A stretch of 64,000 nt of DNA, from positions 120,976,891 through 121,040,890 of the forward strand of contig CM043947.1 in NCBI GenBank assembly GCA_014529385.2, in the 5' to 3' direction. Below the pieces are notes generated by a model that ran no database searches, was not told the DNA's origin, and worked only from the letters and a program-made list of their open reading frames with translations. A program made the translations under genes and the position numbers. Origin of the DNA: Adiantum capillus-veneris (lineage: Eukaryota > Streptophyta > Polypodiopsida > Polypodiales > Pteridaceae). This document shows, in pieces, positions 1 through 11,435 of the stretch (within the stretch, counting starts at the first letter, position 1; every line of letters begins with the position of its first letter).

Positions 1-652
1 AGGCTAAGTTGGTCCATAGATACTTGGTAAAGTTCAAGAACTATTGCGCTCACCATCTTTTCCAGAAGTGTCATCAATTCAACGGGTTGTATTTGGTGTC
101 GTGTGTGTTACGTAAGAGGGGAGCAACTTCACTCCTTTGTCATAAATTACCTAGATGGAATAAAGTCACTAATTTCTCCATGAGATTCTAGGGGTATTGA
201 CAGGGTGATAGTATTTTGCGAAATAACTTTTTGAAAAGATGTAAATTGAAATGGGAATTTCTAAAAAGAACTTATTACATGTGCTCTTTCATGTGGGTAC
301 ATTTGAGAATGTCGAAAAGATGAAATGACTGCAACATTTTACATGTCTCACCTTACAAGTGATGTGAATATCATAGTAACAAGATTTAGTACATCAAGAC
401 ATCCATGGAAAGATCAGCTCGATCTAGATGTGATTGCTAAATAAGTTACAATGATCATGGTTCGTATATGACAACTCAATAGGGATAAGGATGTGAATGT
501 GATGTTACTGTTCAATGTATATCGTCTTACTGGATGTATGTAGTTTGGTGCATGAGTGCATAGAGGTAGTGTCTATTGAGCTACTTTTGTCTTTTGTTGC
601 CTGTTTTGTAGGTAAAATCGAGGGCAATCACTCTTCCTTCAAGAGGGGGGTA
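1..652 (+). pseudogene. 3' end of decayed Ty3/gypsy pol (element L) and its 3' untranslated region
   Basis: The first ~40 bases encode RYLVKFKNY preceded by KLVH. This matches the chromodomain core of element D at 24.76 kb (RYLVKFRNY), so the window opens inside the integrase C-terminus of a + strand gypsy element of the C/D family. The chromodomain of such integrases is thought to guide insertion into particular chromatin. The reading frame diverges right after this motif, so the copy is dead. The following ~600 bases carry no coding signal. They end at a purine-rich tract (640-652, core AAGAGGGGGG) identical in core to D's polypurine tract and directly followed by TGTCAC, the LTR start. The upstream part of the element lies outside the window. 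Confidence 0.75.
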
Positions 653-1000
653 TGTCACAAGTTTGACGATGTAGCATGGTGGCCTAAGGGGCCAATAAAG
701 AGGCCGTACCAAATTTAATAGGCCACATCCATCAAAAATTGATGCCAAAAAAGCTGATTCAGAACAACGTAAATACACCATGATTTGCAAGCTACCATGT
801 GGCAGATCGTACGAGTAGCATACAGCCTAGTTTTAGGGGCACTCGTAACCTATAAATTAGTGCTTTGGGGGTGACTGTGACAGATCAACTTGAGTGCCAA
901 CGCAAAGCACACCCTCCGGCCATTGTACTTTGTGAATCATCAATAAAGAAAGAAAAACCCCGCGAGTGCAGATTATGGTCCTCTTTGTGTTCCCCTCATA
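653..1000 (+). repeat. 3' LTR of gypsy element L (right end uncertain)
   Basis: Starts TGTCACAA directly after the polypurine tract. It contains a TATA-like box (TATAAATTA, 851-859) and a poly(A) signal AATAAAGAAA near 940, spaced as expected for U3, R and U5. Its sequence differs from the C and D LTRs. I cannot see a clear CA terminus or a target duplication, so the right end could lie between about 980 and 1100. Confidence 0.6.
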
Positions 1001-1483
1001 TCACTCGTCGGAAGTGATTAAATTTCTTGTTGGTAGATGTCATCGACTTTGGCTTTCTTTGACATTCATCACCGTCTTGAATTTAGGGTACATATACTCC
1101 ACCACTTCTCAAAAACTTCTGTCATCGACCAAGTCCATATGTACTTGGCATAGAGGGGATCCATAAAAAAAGAAAGAAGTCAATCCATATAAATCTACAC
1201 CTCCAACTGTCGCCTTCGATCAACCACATCGGGTTTATCTTTGGGTTGGGCTCCACAATAGAAACACCCCTCCCTTGCAAATACCTGAGGCCGAGCCTCC
1301 TCGCTCAAACTCCTCGTCTTGAACTTCTTCATGGACGGCCTCTTCTTCAACTTCTTTCTCGGCTTCCTCTTCAACTTCTCGTACTTTATACTCGTACTCG
1401 TTCTCAAAGTCTCTATCTAAAGCCTCCATGGCGTGTCTGTAAAAGGTCAGACTGCATCCTCCGTAGGAAAACAAACGATTGAA
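1001..1483 (-). other. Internal stretch of a decayed minus-strand LTR element (K)
   Basis: Lies between the L LTR and a primer-binding site at 1484. On the minus strand, 1407-1235 reads as a very Glu/Lys-rich peptide (alternating EVEEEAE and KEVEEE motifs), but this comes from a CTTCTTC-type low-complexity strand and I do not call it a gene. The layout, a few hundred bases of pyrimidine-rich + strand sequence ending at a primer-binding site, is the same as in element J at 41.13-41.44 kb. No gag or pol is visible. Confidence 0.35.
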
Positions 1484-1495
1484 GCTTTGATACCA
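1484..1495 (-). other. Primer-binding site of element K (initiator-Met tRNA type)
   Basis: The minus strand reads TGGTATCAAAGC, one mismatch from the plant initiator-Met tRNA complement TGGTATCAGAGC. LTR-like sequence starts beside it at about 1496 and continues to the right, so the element runs on the minus strand. Confidence 0.6.
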
Positions 1496-2879
1496 CTAAA
1501 ACTGGCAACGAGATGGTGAATAGGTACCAGACACACGACTCAACTAAAAGCTGCAAACAAATCCAACTTGAAAGAGCACTAGAGACGAGACACCGTAGAG
1601 CAAAGTTCTTTGCAAAGATGCATTGGGCCCTAAGTCATGCATCCCGCACAATACTTTTTTGTTATTGATGATCACAGATACAAATGTTGGTCCAATCTTG
1701 CACGCTTGCAACCATGCAATGATCTGCTAGACTTGATCCCTAGGGCATCCTTATAAAGGCATTGAAGTCATTGCAAGACCAAAAGCATCTAATAACAAAA
1801 GTTGACGACCCAAAATATTAGCACCCTTAAAAGTCACGGCTTTCAATAATTTCCGAAAAGCAATAGCAAAGTCAGTGCATCATATGGCCTACCCATAAAC
1901 ACAACGCGTTCTGCGTCAGGAATCCTATCACTTTTTACGGCCACTTGCACTCAGACTTGTGTTTGTCGACCTACTCCACCAGCTCTTGTGTGGCCATTGC
2001 TCTCTCATCCAATTGGTCCGCTCATGCCACATCATCACTTTGTAACACCAATCATCTCATCCTTTCAAAACTCTCGATGCACTAGGATAAGCATTAAATC
2101 ATCTCATCCACGTAGAGCTCTAGATACTCTAAAATCTCATCCCCATCTAGACCTCATACACAAACTGTGACTCCAATAAATCATTTAGCGCTCACATCAA
2201 GCCTCATAGACCTCTAACAGATGTCAAGATGCACTAAATTCACTATTTCAATAATCAATATCAAGCTACCAAGTAAAATCTTTTGTTGCAACCATGCATA
2301 GAAGTTTCTAGGTAGAACATTGTTAGCCAGTGTATCTATGATTTAAAAATACATAACCAAAAATTTCCTTTCCAATCCGTGTCGATCTCTTATGGTGAGT
2401 GGAGTTGCTCCCCTTATAAGGTACTCCACAAGACTTCAAACTGCTCAATGCCTCGTAGCTCTACACAAAGAAGCTACTCACATTTGTAGATTCCAAGACC
2501 AGATCTTTTCCCTCCGAGATTATATGCCAAGTTGCCCTCCTCCACTCCACACTTTTACGGACTCCGCAGCTCCTCTCAAGATAGAAGTCTAGAAGATCCC
2601 TCTTTGAATCTTTTTGAAAAGTTCTTGCAACACTACACGTTTTCAAGAGATTCTACGATCCAGTTCTCAATCTAACAAGTCAAGTAGCTCACTACCTGCC
2701 TCGTCTTTCACGTGCATTGATTACTCCCATCAACAGATGTTCGATATCCAAATTGTGATATGTACCTTGTTGAAATGTCATTGCCAACTACAACTTTTCT
2801 ATTGCACAAACTAAGCCATTCTACAAATCCTTTTGACCATCTCTTTCTAGACATTGAATCTATTCCAATTTCGTGCCTT
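1496..2879 (-). repeat. Degenerate LTR-like and unassigned sequence
   Basis: The first ~200 bases resemble the LTR start of element J, including a 'gggccc...cccgcacaatact' stretch that matches the poly(A)-region module of the J family (minus strand). Beyond about 1.8 kb I recognise nothing. All open frames are below 70 codons and none shows a domain. Most likely decayed LTR and intergenic sequence. Confidence 0.35.
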
Positions 2880-3359
2880 GGCTTTCTTTGATTTTCTATC
2901 CTCTCCTTTATTGTCTTCCTATAATGGGACGGCACCAGGTGCCAATGAAAAAGAACAAACTAAACAAACTTTAGGCACTTCAAAACAACTGGGTTCAAAG
3001 AGAGAGCGAGTCCACATGAGACATGAAGTGGTGGAGTTCCACTCCAAGATTGCAATGGCCCCAATCTGTGGCACCCCTTTGGTATATGTTTATATTGCTC
3101 CAATAGTTTACAGCTTTGTGGCTCTATTCTGCTTCTGCATGCGGTAGAATACCATAAAGAGCCCGCGTGGCTTATTAAAGGCCCTAGGCATATCCAAAAG
3201 GAGTTACATGAAAAGCACCAAGTCCAAAAGTAACTTGTCCAAAAGCTTAGGCCCAAAGGGCTGTTCGTACAACGCTGCCACGTCAACAACAGCCTTTGCA
3301 ATTTGCAAGCCAGTGTACACAATTGCAACATCATCACCTTGGTACGTAAATTGTCTTCA
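2880..3359 (-). repeat. J-family LTR fragment, interrupted by element H
   Basis: 3057-3359 aligns by eye with 40558-41040. Shared blocks are 'ggcacccctttgg', a 'gaataccataaagag' stretch, 'aaaagc..caagtccaaaag' and 'gctgccacgtcaacaac'. 2928-3057 aligns with 41710-41845. The minus strand carries the R-region module with ATATAAACATATACC in place of the usual AATAAAGAAATA. It stops abruptly at the H insertion at 3360. The continuation right of H (39973 on) is not recognisably the same LTR, so one side may have been rearranged. Confidence 0.55.
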
Positions 3360-3364
3360 ATGAT

Positions 3365-4343
3365 TGTCATCGTGGTAACTCCAAAGATGAGGCACCTCCG
3401 GACTAATTTGATGCATCTTTGGATCCTTCTCGATGCTGGATTGGGGATGCCCACCATGGGGTAGATCTGGGGCTGAATTGCACTCCCGATGTGAGAAGAA
3501 TCAAGGGCTGAAAGCTGGCTGCAAAAACGCAGGTCTTGCACGTAAAACGCAGCAAATCTATCACGTAAAGCAGGGCTGAAAACAGTGCTGATGATGGAGC
3601 AGATGATGGACAACGATGTAAACACTTGATGTGAGCGAATGGCAAGCAAAGGCTCGATGTGTTGCCAAAAGCTCCAAGCTGCAGTAGAGAGACTAGCATT
3701 ACCAGATCCGTGGCTCTTTCGGCAAATGAAAGAGTTGAAAACTGAAAACGTTGGCTGTTATGGCTAATCCGACACGGATGCTCACGATATAGGTCCAAAA
3801 CGCTAAGGAGTTGATTTGCAAAAACATTGGGCTGATCTCTGCCGCTGGCTCATCTGATCCAAAACGCAAGTTGTATGCTCTCTTATAGAGCAAGTTAGTG
3901 GTTATAAACTTTTAAGACTTAAGTAGGGAAAATTGTCCACCAACCCAACAAATTATATCATTAAATGATTTAATTTATAAGTTTTTTACTAGGGCTAAGC
4001 TACGAGTGAAAATATTGCCCACCCCAGAATCGAATAGATGCAAGGAATGGCTCGTTGGATTCCTCTAACCTAAAACTATATGCACGTCATACCAAATACC
4101 CACCGTAGTGTAATAACGCCTGTCAAAATGCGTGTACATAACATTTATGCAAGAGGGTTCCAAAACTGGAAAACCTAATCTAATGAACTCGTCTAGACAT
4201 GCAAGTCCTGTGAACATGCTCACAAAATTGCCGGCACTAATCTTCCTAGGATTCTAAACATTCCTATCTAGGAAGAAGCGGAAAACTAGCTCTGGAAGTC
4301 AATGAAGCATGTCCACGTGGCACACAGCCATGTGCACGTGACA
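3365..4343 (-). repeat. 3' LTR of element H
   Basis: 979 bp. On the + strand it runs from TGTCATCG to CACGTGACA; on the element's own strand it begins TGTCACGTGC. It pairs with 38936-39967, for example 'tttggatccttct', 'cccaccgtagtgtaataac' and 'aatgaagcatgtccacgtgg'. Visible divergence is large, the highest of the nest. It carries AAAACGC words (GCGTTTT on the sense strand) at about 3525, 3543, 3797 and 3858. Confidence 0.75.
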
Positions 4344-4666
4344 TCTCCTCCTGCTTAAGGTGAGATATTGGTACAAAACTCCATGCACGCCATAAGATGG
4401 TCTTGGATGAAGTTCCTTTTAGATGACTGTAAGGTGCAACGGAATTGAAATGGTGAAGATCTAGTTTTACACTTCCACAAAATCCTTTCTTTCTTTCCTT
4501 GTCTTAGTGACTGCTTTGTGCTAGAATGATGGTTCCTTTTACTTCCCCCTAGAGAGAGGGGCTAAGAGAGCGCAATGGAGATGTGTAGAGGGAGAGAGAA
4601 AGAGAAAGAGGAGGAGAGCGACACCCGATGGGGTCCCTACCAACCCTCTCAAGGGTCCCCCACACC
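4344..4666 (-). other. Internal region of element H (left part) with polypurine tract
   Basis: Next to the LTR the minus strand reads AGCAGGAGGAGA (4344-4355), a good polypurine tract. The rest holds no coding potential; 4575-4620 is a GA-rich run. The region is cut at 4667 by the C insertion and resumes at 38852. Total interior is about 410 bases. Confidence 0.65.
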
Positions 4667-4671
4667 ATTGC

Positions 4672-6238
4672 TGAAACCGGCCCGTAGGGCGGTAGACTTT
4701 GGCTTTCACCCAAAATCCTTTACTTTAAACGCACACAGAGAGAACTTTGGAAAGGTAACCCGCGACGGGAATTAACACTTAAAGCACACAAAGCTCGGAA
4801 GCTAGAATACTCCGAGCAGATGCCGACAACCTGTAGGCCCCAAAATTGGGGCCCCTTTCGGTATTTCCTTATACGTTAAGAGGGTAAATTACAAGAGTCG
4901 TAGGAATTCTTTACCTATATCCAACTAGATACCACCTACTCTGGCAAAATTTCGACAACATAACAGTCCCAAAACTTGCCCAAAACCAATTCCCCTGCTG
5001 AAACTCGCTTTCACTGACATAAACCCTCTGATTTCAGCCCAAAAACAGTAAATTCAGCATGCTGTATTTACTGATTTTTGCCATGTTTTCAGCCCTAAAC
5101 AATCCCTGAACTGTCCTCTAACAGTGGAACAGTGTTCCCAATGGTTCTGGCATCTGTATGGCTGAAAAACAATCCAACTTCAGCACATAACCAACGTTGA
5201 AAACACACCTATCCGGTGAGGTTATCACCCTCACTGGTGCCTGCTTTTGGAGCATCAGTTAGCTACTCCTGTTCCTGCTCAGAGAGGCTCTTCTCTCAGC
5301 AAAAACAAATAAGATCTCACATTTGTACATGAGTCAAATGAAGAGCCCTCTTGTGGGGCATCACATTACTGCACGTAGGGAAGACAGAGCAGTATAGGGT
5401 GTGCAAGACATGACTTCTTGCACTACATTGTACATGAGAGAGAAAGCTTGCAATCAATAGCTCTTAACCTGTGACAGAAGCTTGCAAATGAGCTCTCCCA
5501 ACTAGAAATCAAGCGCCCTCTTCTTCTGCGTGAGGAAATTGCACCAAAAAGTGCCACTTGGCACATTTACAGGCAAATTTCGGCTTTGGGCTTCCCGCTT
5601 AAAAATCTCCCTATTGGTTGTTCAGTTGACTTTGCAGTAGAGTTCTAAAATGTTCCCCTTGTCATTCCGAAGGTAATGACACGAATATATTTCATGGTCC
5701 AAAATAGCAGTTTCCTAAATTTTTGGGGATGCTTCCGTTGGACTCCCACTGGTCATCTGACCATCTATTCCCACTGGGACTGCATCCAAAAATGCAATGT
5801 AGCCCAGCTGTTGGGTATTTTCCTTCGATGACCCTACCTTGGCATTATGCCTTTATTGAGTTCATTTCCTAGTATTCACCAACTTGCCAAGTGCGACGAG
5901 GGGACCTACATGATCGTTGTTGGGTATTTTCCTTTTGGGTATTTTCCTTCGTTGACCCTACCTTGGCATTATGCCTTTATTGAGTTCATTTCCTAGTATT
6001 CACCAACTTGCCAAGTGCGACGAGGGGACCTACATGATCTTGAACTGAGCCTAGACATCCTCTTCCTATAGGAGTTCTAATGCCGATCAACTTCCCGTTT
6101 GCGGGTGAAACTACCGTTCACATTGTCCATACAATGTCCGACCATTTGCAACTTCAAAAAGAGGGTCTCAAAAATTAAACAAAAATCTCTAAAAAGAAAC
6201 CAACAACTAAGGTTAGCAGTTGCCACATCCTCGTGACA
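4672..6238 (-). repeat. 3' LTR of element C
   Basis: 1567 bp, from TGAAACCGGC to CTCGTGACA on the + strand. It carries an internal tandem duplication of about 105 bp (about 5811-5916 and 5935-6040) that is single in the 5' LTR. It has only one copy of the 'gttgcca...cgtgaca' end unit, where the 5' LTR and the solo LTR at 53.9 kb have two. The R-region module on the minus strand reads TAAGGAAATACCGAAAGGGG. The adjacent polypurine tract (6239-6251, minus strand core AAGAGGGAGG) fixes its role as 3' LTR. Confidence 0.85.
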
Positions 6239-6545
6239 TACCTCCCTCTTGAAATCGCAAACATCCTCGATTGCATACCATAAATACATGCCACAGATGA
6301 CCTTGTATTGTTAGCACTCTTTAATTATCGTATGTATCCACAAGAAAGGCCGTAACACATAGATACAAATGACTTAATGAGACCTTCATTCTTTTGTCAT
6401 TTCCATCTATTCAACTGAATTTATATATACATTTGATGTGCTAGCTCTATCATTACCCCTCCTTTGAACACGTTGGGTTGGGGCATAAGTAGGCTGTAAC
6501 CCAAAGGCTTCAAGGTAAAGCTGCAGTACATTTGGTGACTGACAG
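6239..6545 (-). other. 3' untranslated stretch of element C
   Basis: Lies between the polypurine tract and the end of the integrase/chromodomain remnant. No coding signal is seen. The corresponding stretch in D is about 570 bases and repetitive, so this one is shortened. Confidence 0.6.
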
Positions 6546-8093
6546 TTCATGCTCTTCCATCCACTTTGCATCCATAGGAGGATAGTTCTTGAACTTCACC
6601 AAGTAGCATCTTGCAATCTGTCTTTTAACCTTTTTATCCTTATGTGCCAAAACTTGCTCATGTACCAGGATCTCATTAAGTTCCTCAACTTCTGATCCTC
6701 AAGTTCCTCAACTTCTGGCTGATCCTCATCTCGCATATCTTGTGGCACATCACCCACAAAGGGTCTTAGAAGACTCACGTGAAACGCATTATGAATCTTC
6801 TACACATCAGGCAATTTCAACCTGTAAGCCACATCGTTGATCTTATCAAGCACTTGAAAAGGCCCATAGTAACGCATGATGAGCTTAGAAAACAGTCGTT
6901 CCTTGCTCTTCATCTCCTTTAACCTTCCCTTCTCAAACCTTAACAGAACTCTATCACCAGGTGACAACGACAATTCACGACGGTGACGGTCAGGAAACTT
7001 TTTCAACTTTGCATGAGTCTTCTCCAAGGCAACTTTAATTTTCTTGTACATTTCATCCATGTTCTCAACATATCTATGTGCCTCAAAGATCTTGTCCTTT
7101 GTATGCAAAATAGGAGGAACCTTTTTACCGCCTTCAACAATCTCAAAAGGTGCCTTGCCAGTCGACGAATGCGCTGCATTGTTGTACGCATACTCAACCA
7201 TAGGCAAATATTGTTCCCACTTGTCCTCATTATTGACACATAGCATTTCAATAGATCCAAGACAGTAGAATTAGCCTCTTGTGAATGTCCATCACTTTGT
7301 GGATGAAACGAAGACCAGAACTTGAGCGTAGTGCCCATGTTTTTAAACAATACGGATCACGATCATTAACAATCGATTGTGGCATACCATGGTACTTAAA
7401 CACATTATACATGAACAAGCGTGCCATCTGATCAGATTTTATCTTCTTCCTGACAGGAATCAAATGGGCATGCTCGTTGAACCTACAGATAATGGTCCAT
7501 ATACCATCATTCCATGTTGGGGTTCTTGGAAGATCAAAGGCCTTATCCGAAATCGGCAGTGGTTGTAACAGCCCTGGTGCCTTTTCCCTGTCAAAATTCA
7601 CCTTTTGGCAAATCAGGCATGCTCGCACAAAGGCATCCACATCTCTTCTCAAGGTAGGCCAATAGAAGAATGTCTCTACTGCTTTAATTGTCGCATCAAT
7701 ACCACGATGCCCTACATACGGTGAGACATGACTTTCTACCATGACCTTATGTCGCAATGGCCTAGTGACACAAAGTCTGTCATGCATCATCATAAAATCA
7801 TCTCTGAGGAGGTAGTGCTTATGATGTTGCCTCTCTCGCAACTGTTCAAAGATACTTGCAAAATCTTCATCAGTAGCATACTGTTCCTTCATGTCATCCA
7901 GCTCATGATGATAAGCAATTGACACAGCTGAAATTTGTGGCTTCCGTGATAACGCATCAGTCACAACATTCTTCTTACCTTCCACATGCATAATCTGGAA
8001 GTGGAACATAGAAAGAATGTTTGCCCATCGCATATGCTTTTCGGATAACTTTGACTGTGTCAAGAAGTATCGCAAGGTCTGATCGTCTTTCAT
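6546..8093 (-). pseudogene. C integrase with chromodomain, broken
   Basis: Minus-strand frames 8093-7248, 7246-6800 and 6778-6596 together follow the D integrase. Order: tail of RNase H (TLRYFLTQ, ADALSRKP), zinc-binding H-H-C-C region (GHRGIDATIKAVETFFYWP ... CLICQ), catalytic core (TGNDGIWTII-like, IVNDRDP), GPY/F-like region (MRYYGPFQV) and start of the chromodomain region. Compared with D, the stretch that should carry PWESIAMDFIF is missing (QPLPISDKAFDLPRT), which removes the first catalytic Asp of the D,D-35-E triad. A second loss follows DRDP. At least three frame changes occur. It cannot make active integrase. Confidence 0.85.
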
Positions 8094-9048
8094 AAGCTAC
8101 TACCCATCCATCTTGCATTAGCATTGCTCCGATGCTACTGCCACACGCGTCACACTAGACCACAAATGACTTCCTGAGGTCTGGCAAAACAATTATTGGA
8201 TCTGAAGTCAACTTTTCCTTTAAGAGACCAAAAACTAAAATGTCTTTTTGGGTCCATCTGAAAGTGGCCTCTTTCTTTAGGAATCCATGAAGAGGTGATG
8301 CTATCTCTACAAAATTCCTGATAAACCTTCTATAGTAGGAACACAATCCCAAGAAGCTTGTGACATTGTGCACAGTCTTCAAGTCTGGCCATGTCTTAAT
8401 AGCTTGACCTTTGCGGGATCCATTCTAACACCATCCTTTGACTATGTGGCCAAGAAAGTGGATCTCTTCCAGGAAGAATTCACTTTTCTTAGGATTAACA
8501 AGTTACATGTGACTGCGTAGCTCTTCGAACACAATGGTCAAGTGACACCTATGCTCCTCTTCATTCTTCGAATAGACTATCATGTCGTCGAAGAATGTCC
8601 CAACAAACTGTTGATGCGAGCGGAAAATCCGGTCCATTGAACGTGGCAGGAGCATTTGTTAGACCAAACGGCGTAACTAGAAACTCATAGAGACCAAATG
8701 TCGTTCTAAACGTAGTCTTGTGCACATCCGCTAGCCTTATATGAATCTGATGGTACCCACTCTTAAGGTCTATCCTGGTGAAAATTGCAACACCCTCTAA
8801 ACAATTGAGAATATCATCAATCCTTGGAATAGGAAACCTATTCTTTTATTCAACACATGGTAATCAATACACATGCACCATGAGCCATAGTTTTTTTGTA
8901 CTAGGATCAGCCCCTTCTCTAATAACTCCTCAACCTGGCCCACAGTCTCTTTTTGATGCGCCACACTAACCCTGTGGGGAGATCTATTTGGTGGGCTACA
9001 CCCTAGCACCAAATCTATATGATGGTCCTCAGGTCTCTCTGGCAACAA
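8094..9048 (-). pseudogene. C reverse transcriptase and RNase H remnant
   Basis: 9048-8797 encodes the RT start (PERPEDHHIDLVLG, then WCMCIDYHVLN) and 8382-8155 encodes the linker after RT (TSFLGLCSYYRRFIRNFVEIASPLH, SDPIIVLPDLRKSFVV). The catalytic part between them is present as sequence but has lost its frame. At about 8094-8105 the RNase H start (CDACGSSIGA, VVAYE) joins directly to the RSDLAIL frame, so roughly 120-130 bases that encode the RNase H core in D are deleted. By comparison with D, the lost part includes the conserved YEKEL segment. Confidence 0.8.
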
Positions 9049-9112
9049 TTGCGACGGTAATTAATAAAAAAACAATCACTAAACTCTCGCAAAAATGCTG
9101 ACCTTTATTTAT

Positions 9113-11339
9113 CTAACACACATAATTTAATTGACAATTATATGGGACATCACGTGCAAAAATCAAGTACACATTTACATGATTCTTTATTACAAAAGTG
9201 ACTGTTGAAGCAGATACAATAGGGACAAACTCCCCTTTGAGCTTTACGTCTGAAAACATGAGTTCTGCCCCTATGTTGAAGGGTGATTGTCTTGCCGAAG
9301 GCATCCAACACGTCATGTACTCTAAACATCCACCGAATTCCAAGTAGCGCATCGCACCCTTCCAATGGCATGATATAAAATTCTTCTGTGTCTACATATG
9401 ATAGAATATGCAGACGCAAATTTCCAATGATCAGTTAACACGCCCTGAGTGGCCAAGACACGCCAACCCTTCCTCTGCCGTGTAGCCCAGCCCATCTCTT
9501 CAGCTCTGATGCCCAGCTTCATAGCTAACTCTGGTGAGATAAAGTTCGCTTTGGCACCTCGATCAAAGAAGATGAGTGTCGTCTGACCTCGAACTTTACC
9601 CCATGCTCTGCATAACTCGCTGGCATCTATACTGGGCCTGTCACCCACCATATCCGGCACCAAACTTGCCGTGGGTTCAGGCTTCTTGCCTTTTTGGTTC
9701 TCTTTATCATCTGAGTCAGTTGGTCTCTTTCTTTGTGGACAATTTGTAGCGAAGTGACCAGGCTGCTCACATATAAATCGTTTATTTTCAACCATTAAGA
9801 CCTTTTTCTCGAGCGACTTTCGAACAAAAGGCTTCCTTTTCTGTTTCTTTGCCTGCGCTCCAGAAGTCCCAACTAAGTCCTTATCCTTGTTGGCTTTTTC
9901 TGACCCATGTGACGCCTCAAGAGCCGTTTTCACAAAGGGCTTCTTCACTGACTTTTTCTTTTGCTTCCCTCCTTTTTCATTGCTCAAAAACCCAATGTCC
10001 TCTCCTTTCAACAAGGCAAGACCAGTGTTAGCAACCAGTGTTAGCAACTTCCATGAGCTGGGTGAGGGTAGCCACTCTATTCTTGGTACAGTAGTCCCGA
10101 AGCCCTTTAGGCAGCCCACAACAATACTTCTCTATCTGCTTTGTCAATGGCACAGATCTGTAGGAGGTCACTGAGAGTAACGCTTTACAAAACCTCCCAT
10201 TGTACTCCAGCAAGCTCTTGCAAGTAGCCGAAGTAAGCTGGTATCAATCTGTCATGATGTCGGCTTCAAATTCATCTGACAGCCAAGCAGATGCAAACAT
10301 TTGCTTGAAGTAGACCCATGTGGCGGGTGCCTGTCCTTGCATTAGCAATGTCGTCCACCATATACACGCATTGTCTTTCAAGAAAGTGGCAGCTTTCCTG
10401 ATCTTAGAGGCCTCTGTGAAATTCCCTCCTGCATAAGCTGTATCAAACTGCTGAAGGAAAGTAAGAGCCTTTGTCTTATCCCCCAAGCCGCTGAAAGTGC
10501 TAAACTTTACAGCTGCACCACCTTCTTTGTAAGCTTTTGGCTTTTCCAGTGCCCCCAAATTGTCAAAAGGAATCGTCTGCAACATGGGTCGACACGTCTT
10601 AGAAGCTGTCCAAAAAAACGAACCCCAAACTGTCCCTAGTTGCTCTGAAAACCTTGTTGCATGCAAATGCTACCATACATGGGGTTGGGCATCATGCCTT
10701 GCATACCCCCAAACACTTTTCCTGGCATGTACGGCTAGCTTCCAAGCACATAACCAGCCATACTCTGGAACACAGATCCACCCCCGAAATACCCAGGATG
10801 TACCGTGGGTGGTGGAAAAACTAAATACATTGCCTGGTAACCAGTTCCTTGTCCATTCAAGATAGCATGCGGGCTCTGAAAGGTGGTGGGCTGAACTAGT
10901 ATAGCCTGTGGAATAGGCGTCCTAACCACCTGTTCAAAGACGGAAGGAACCTGTTTCGGAGCCCCCAACTCCGCAACATGCGAGTGCTCCCTATCCTGCT
11001 GGGACGCATGAAGTACTTGGGCTTGAGCCTCTACAAGCTCTGTTCGCGGTGTAGGTTGCCTATTTTGTTGTGGCACTGGTGGTGCTTGCAAGAACTCCAT
11101 AAACCTTTCGTTTTGCACTAGTCGCAAAACACATCCACCGCAGCAACTAGCTGAGTCCTGAACGCATCATCCTCAAGTTGTCGAGTCATAAAGCCTTGTA
11201 TTGAAGCAGCATTCTCATTAGGAAAAGGTGCACTCATGGGTGGCCGTGAACTCTCACCAACCTCAAACACCATAGGAATTTTTTGTCTGTCCTGCAGAGA
11301 GGAACCCTCTTCCATACTGCCTTTCCCTTGGTCGGCCAT
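9113..11339 (-). pseudogene. C gag and protease, broken
   Basis: The likely Gag start is the ATG at 11339 (MADQGKGS), matching D's MADRPDDV start. Fragments run through 11127-10735 (Pro/Gln-rich), 10666-10244 (Gag core KALTFLQQFDTAYAGGNFTEAS...WWTTLL), 10213-10028 and 10119-9322. The zinc knuckle reads RFICEQPGHFATNC: the first Cys, present in D as KCFICEQPGH, is replaced by Arg. The protease motif reads FFDRGAKANF where D has FFDPGAKANF, so Pro of the active-site loop is changed. Several frameshifts separate the pieces. Nucleocapsid and protease functions are both lost. Confidence 0.85.
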
Positions 11340-11418
11340 AGTATAATCCCGCATTCTTGTGCTTTGTGTCTTTACCCAAAACAACCAAGGCTCCTTCTTG
11401 AGGAAAAAGTGATTTATG

Positions 11419-11435
11419 TCCCGGCAACGAAACCA
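11419..11435 (-). other. Primer-binding site of element C (not initiator-Met type)
   Basis: The minus strand directly after the LTR reads TGGTTTCGTTGCCGGGA. It starts with TGG (complement of CCA) and its inner part looks like the complement of an acceptor stem plus T-arm (TCCCGGCA), but it is not TGGTATCAGAGC. D has the related TGGTTCCATCGACGGGA. I cannot name the tRNA without a search. Confidence 0.6.

Noticed and set aside
2960-3649. 229-codon minus-strand frame
   Set aside because: It runs across the boundary between a J-family LTR fragment and the H LTR, so it cannot be one gene; no domain seen.
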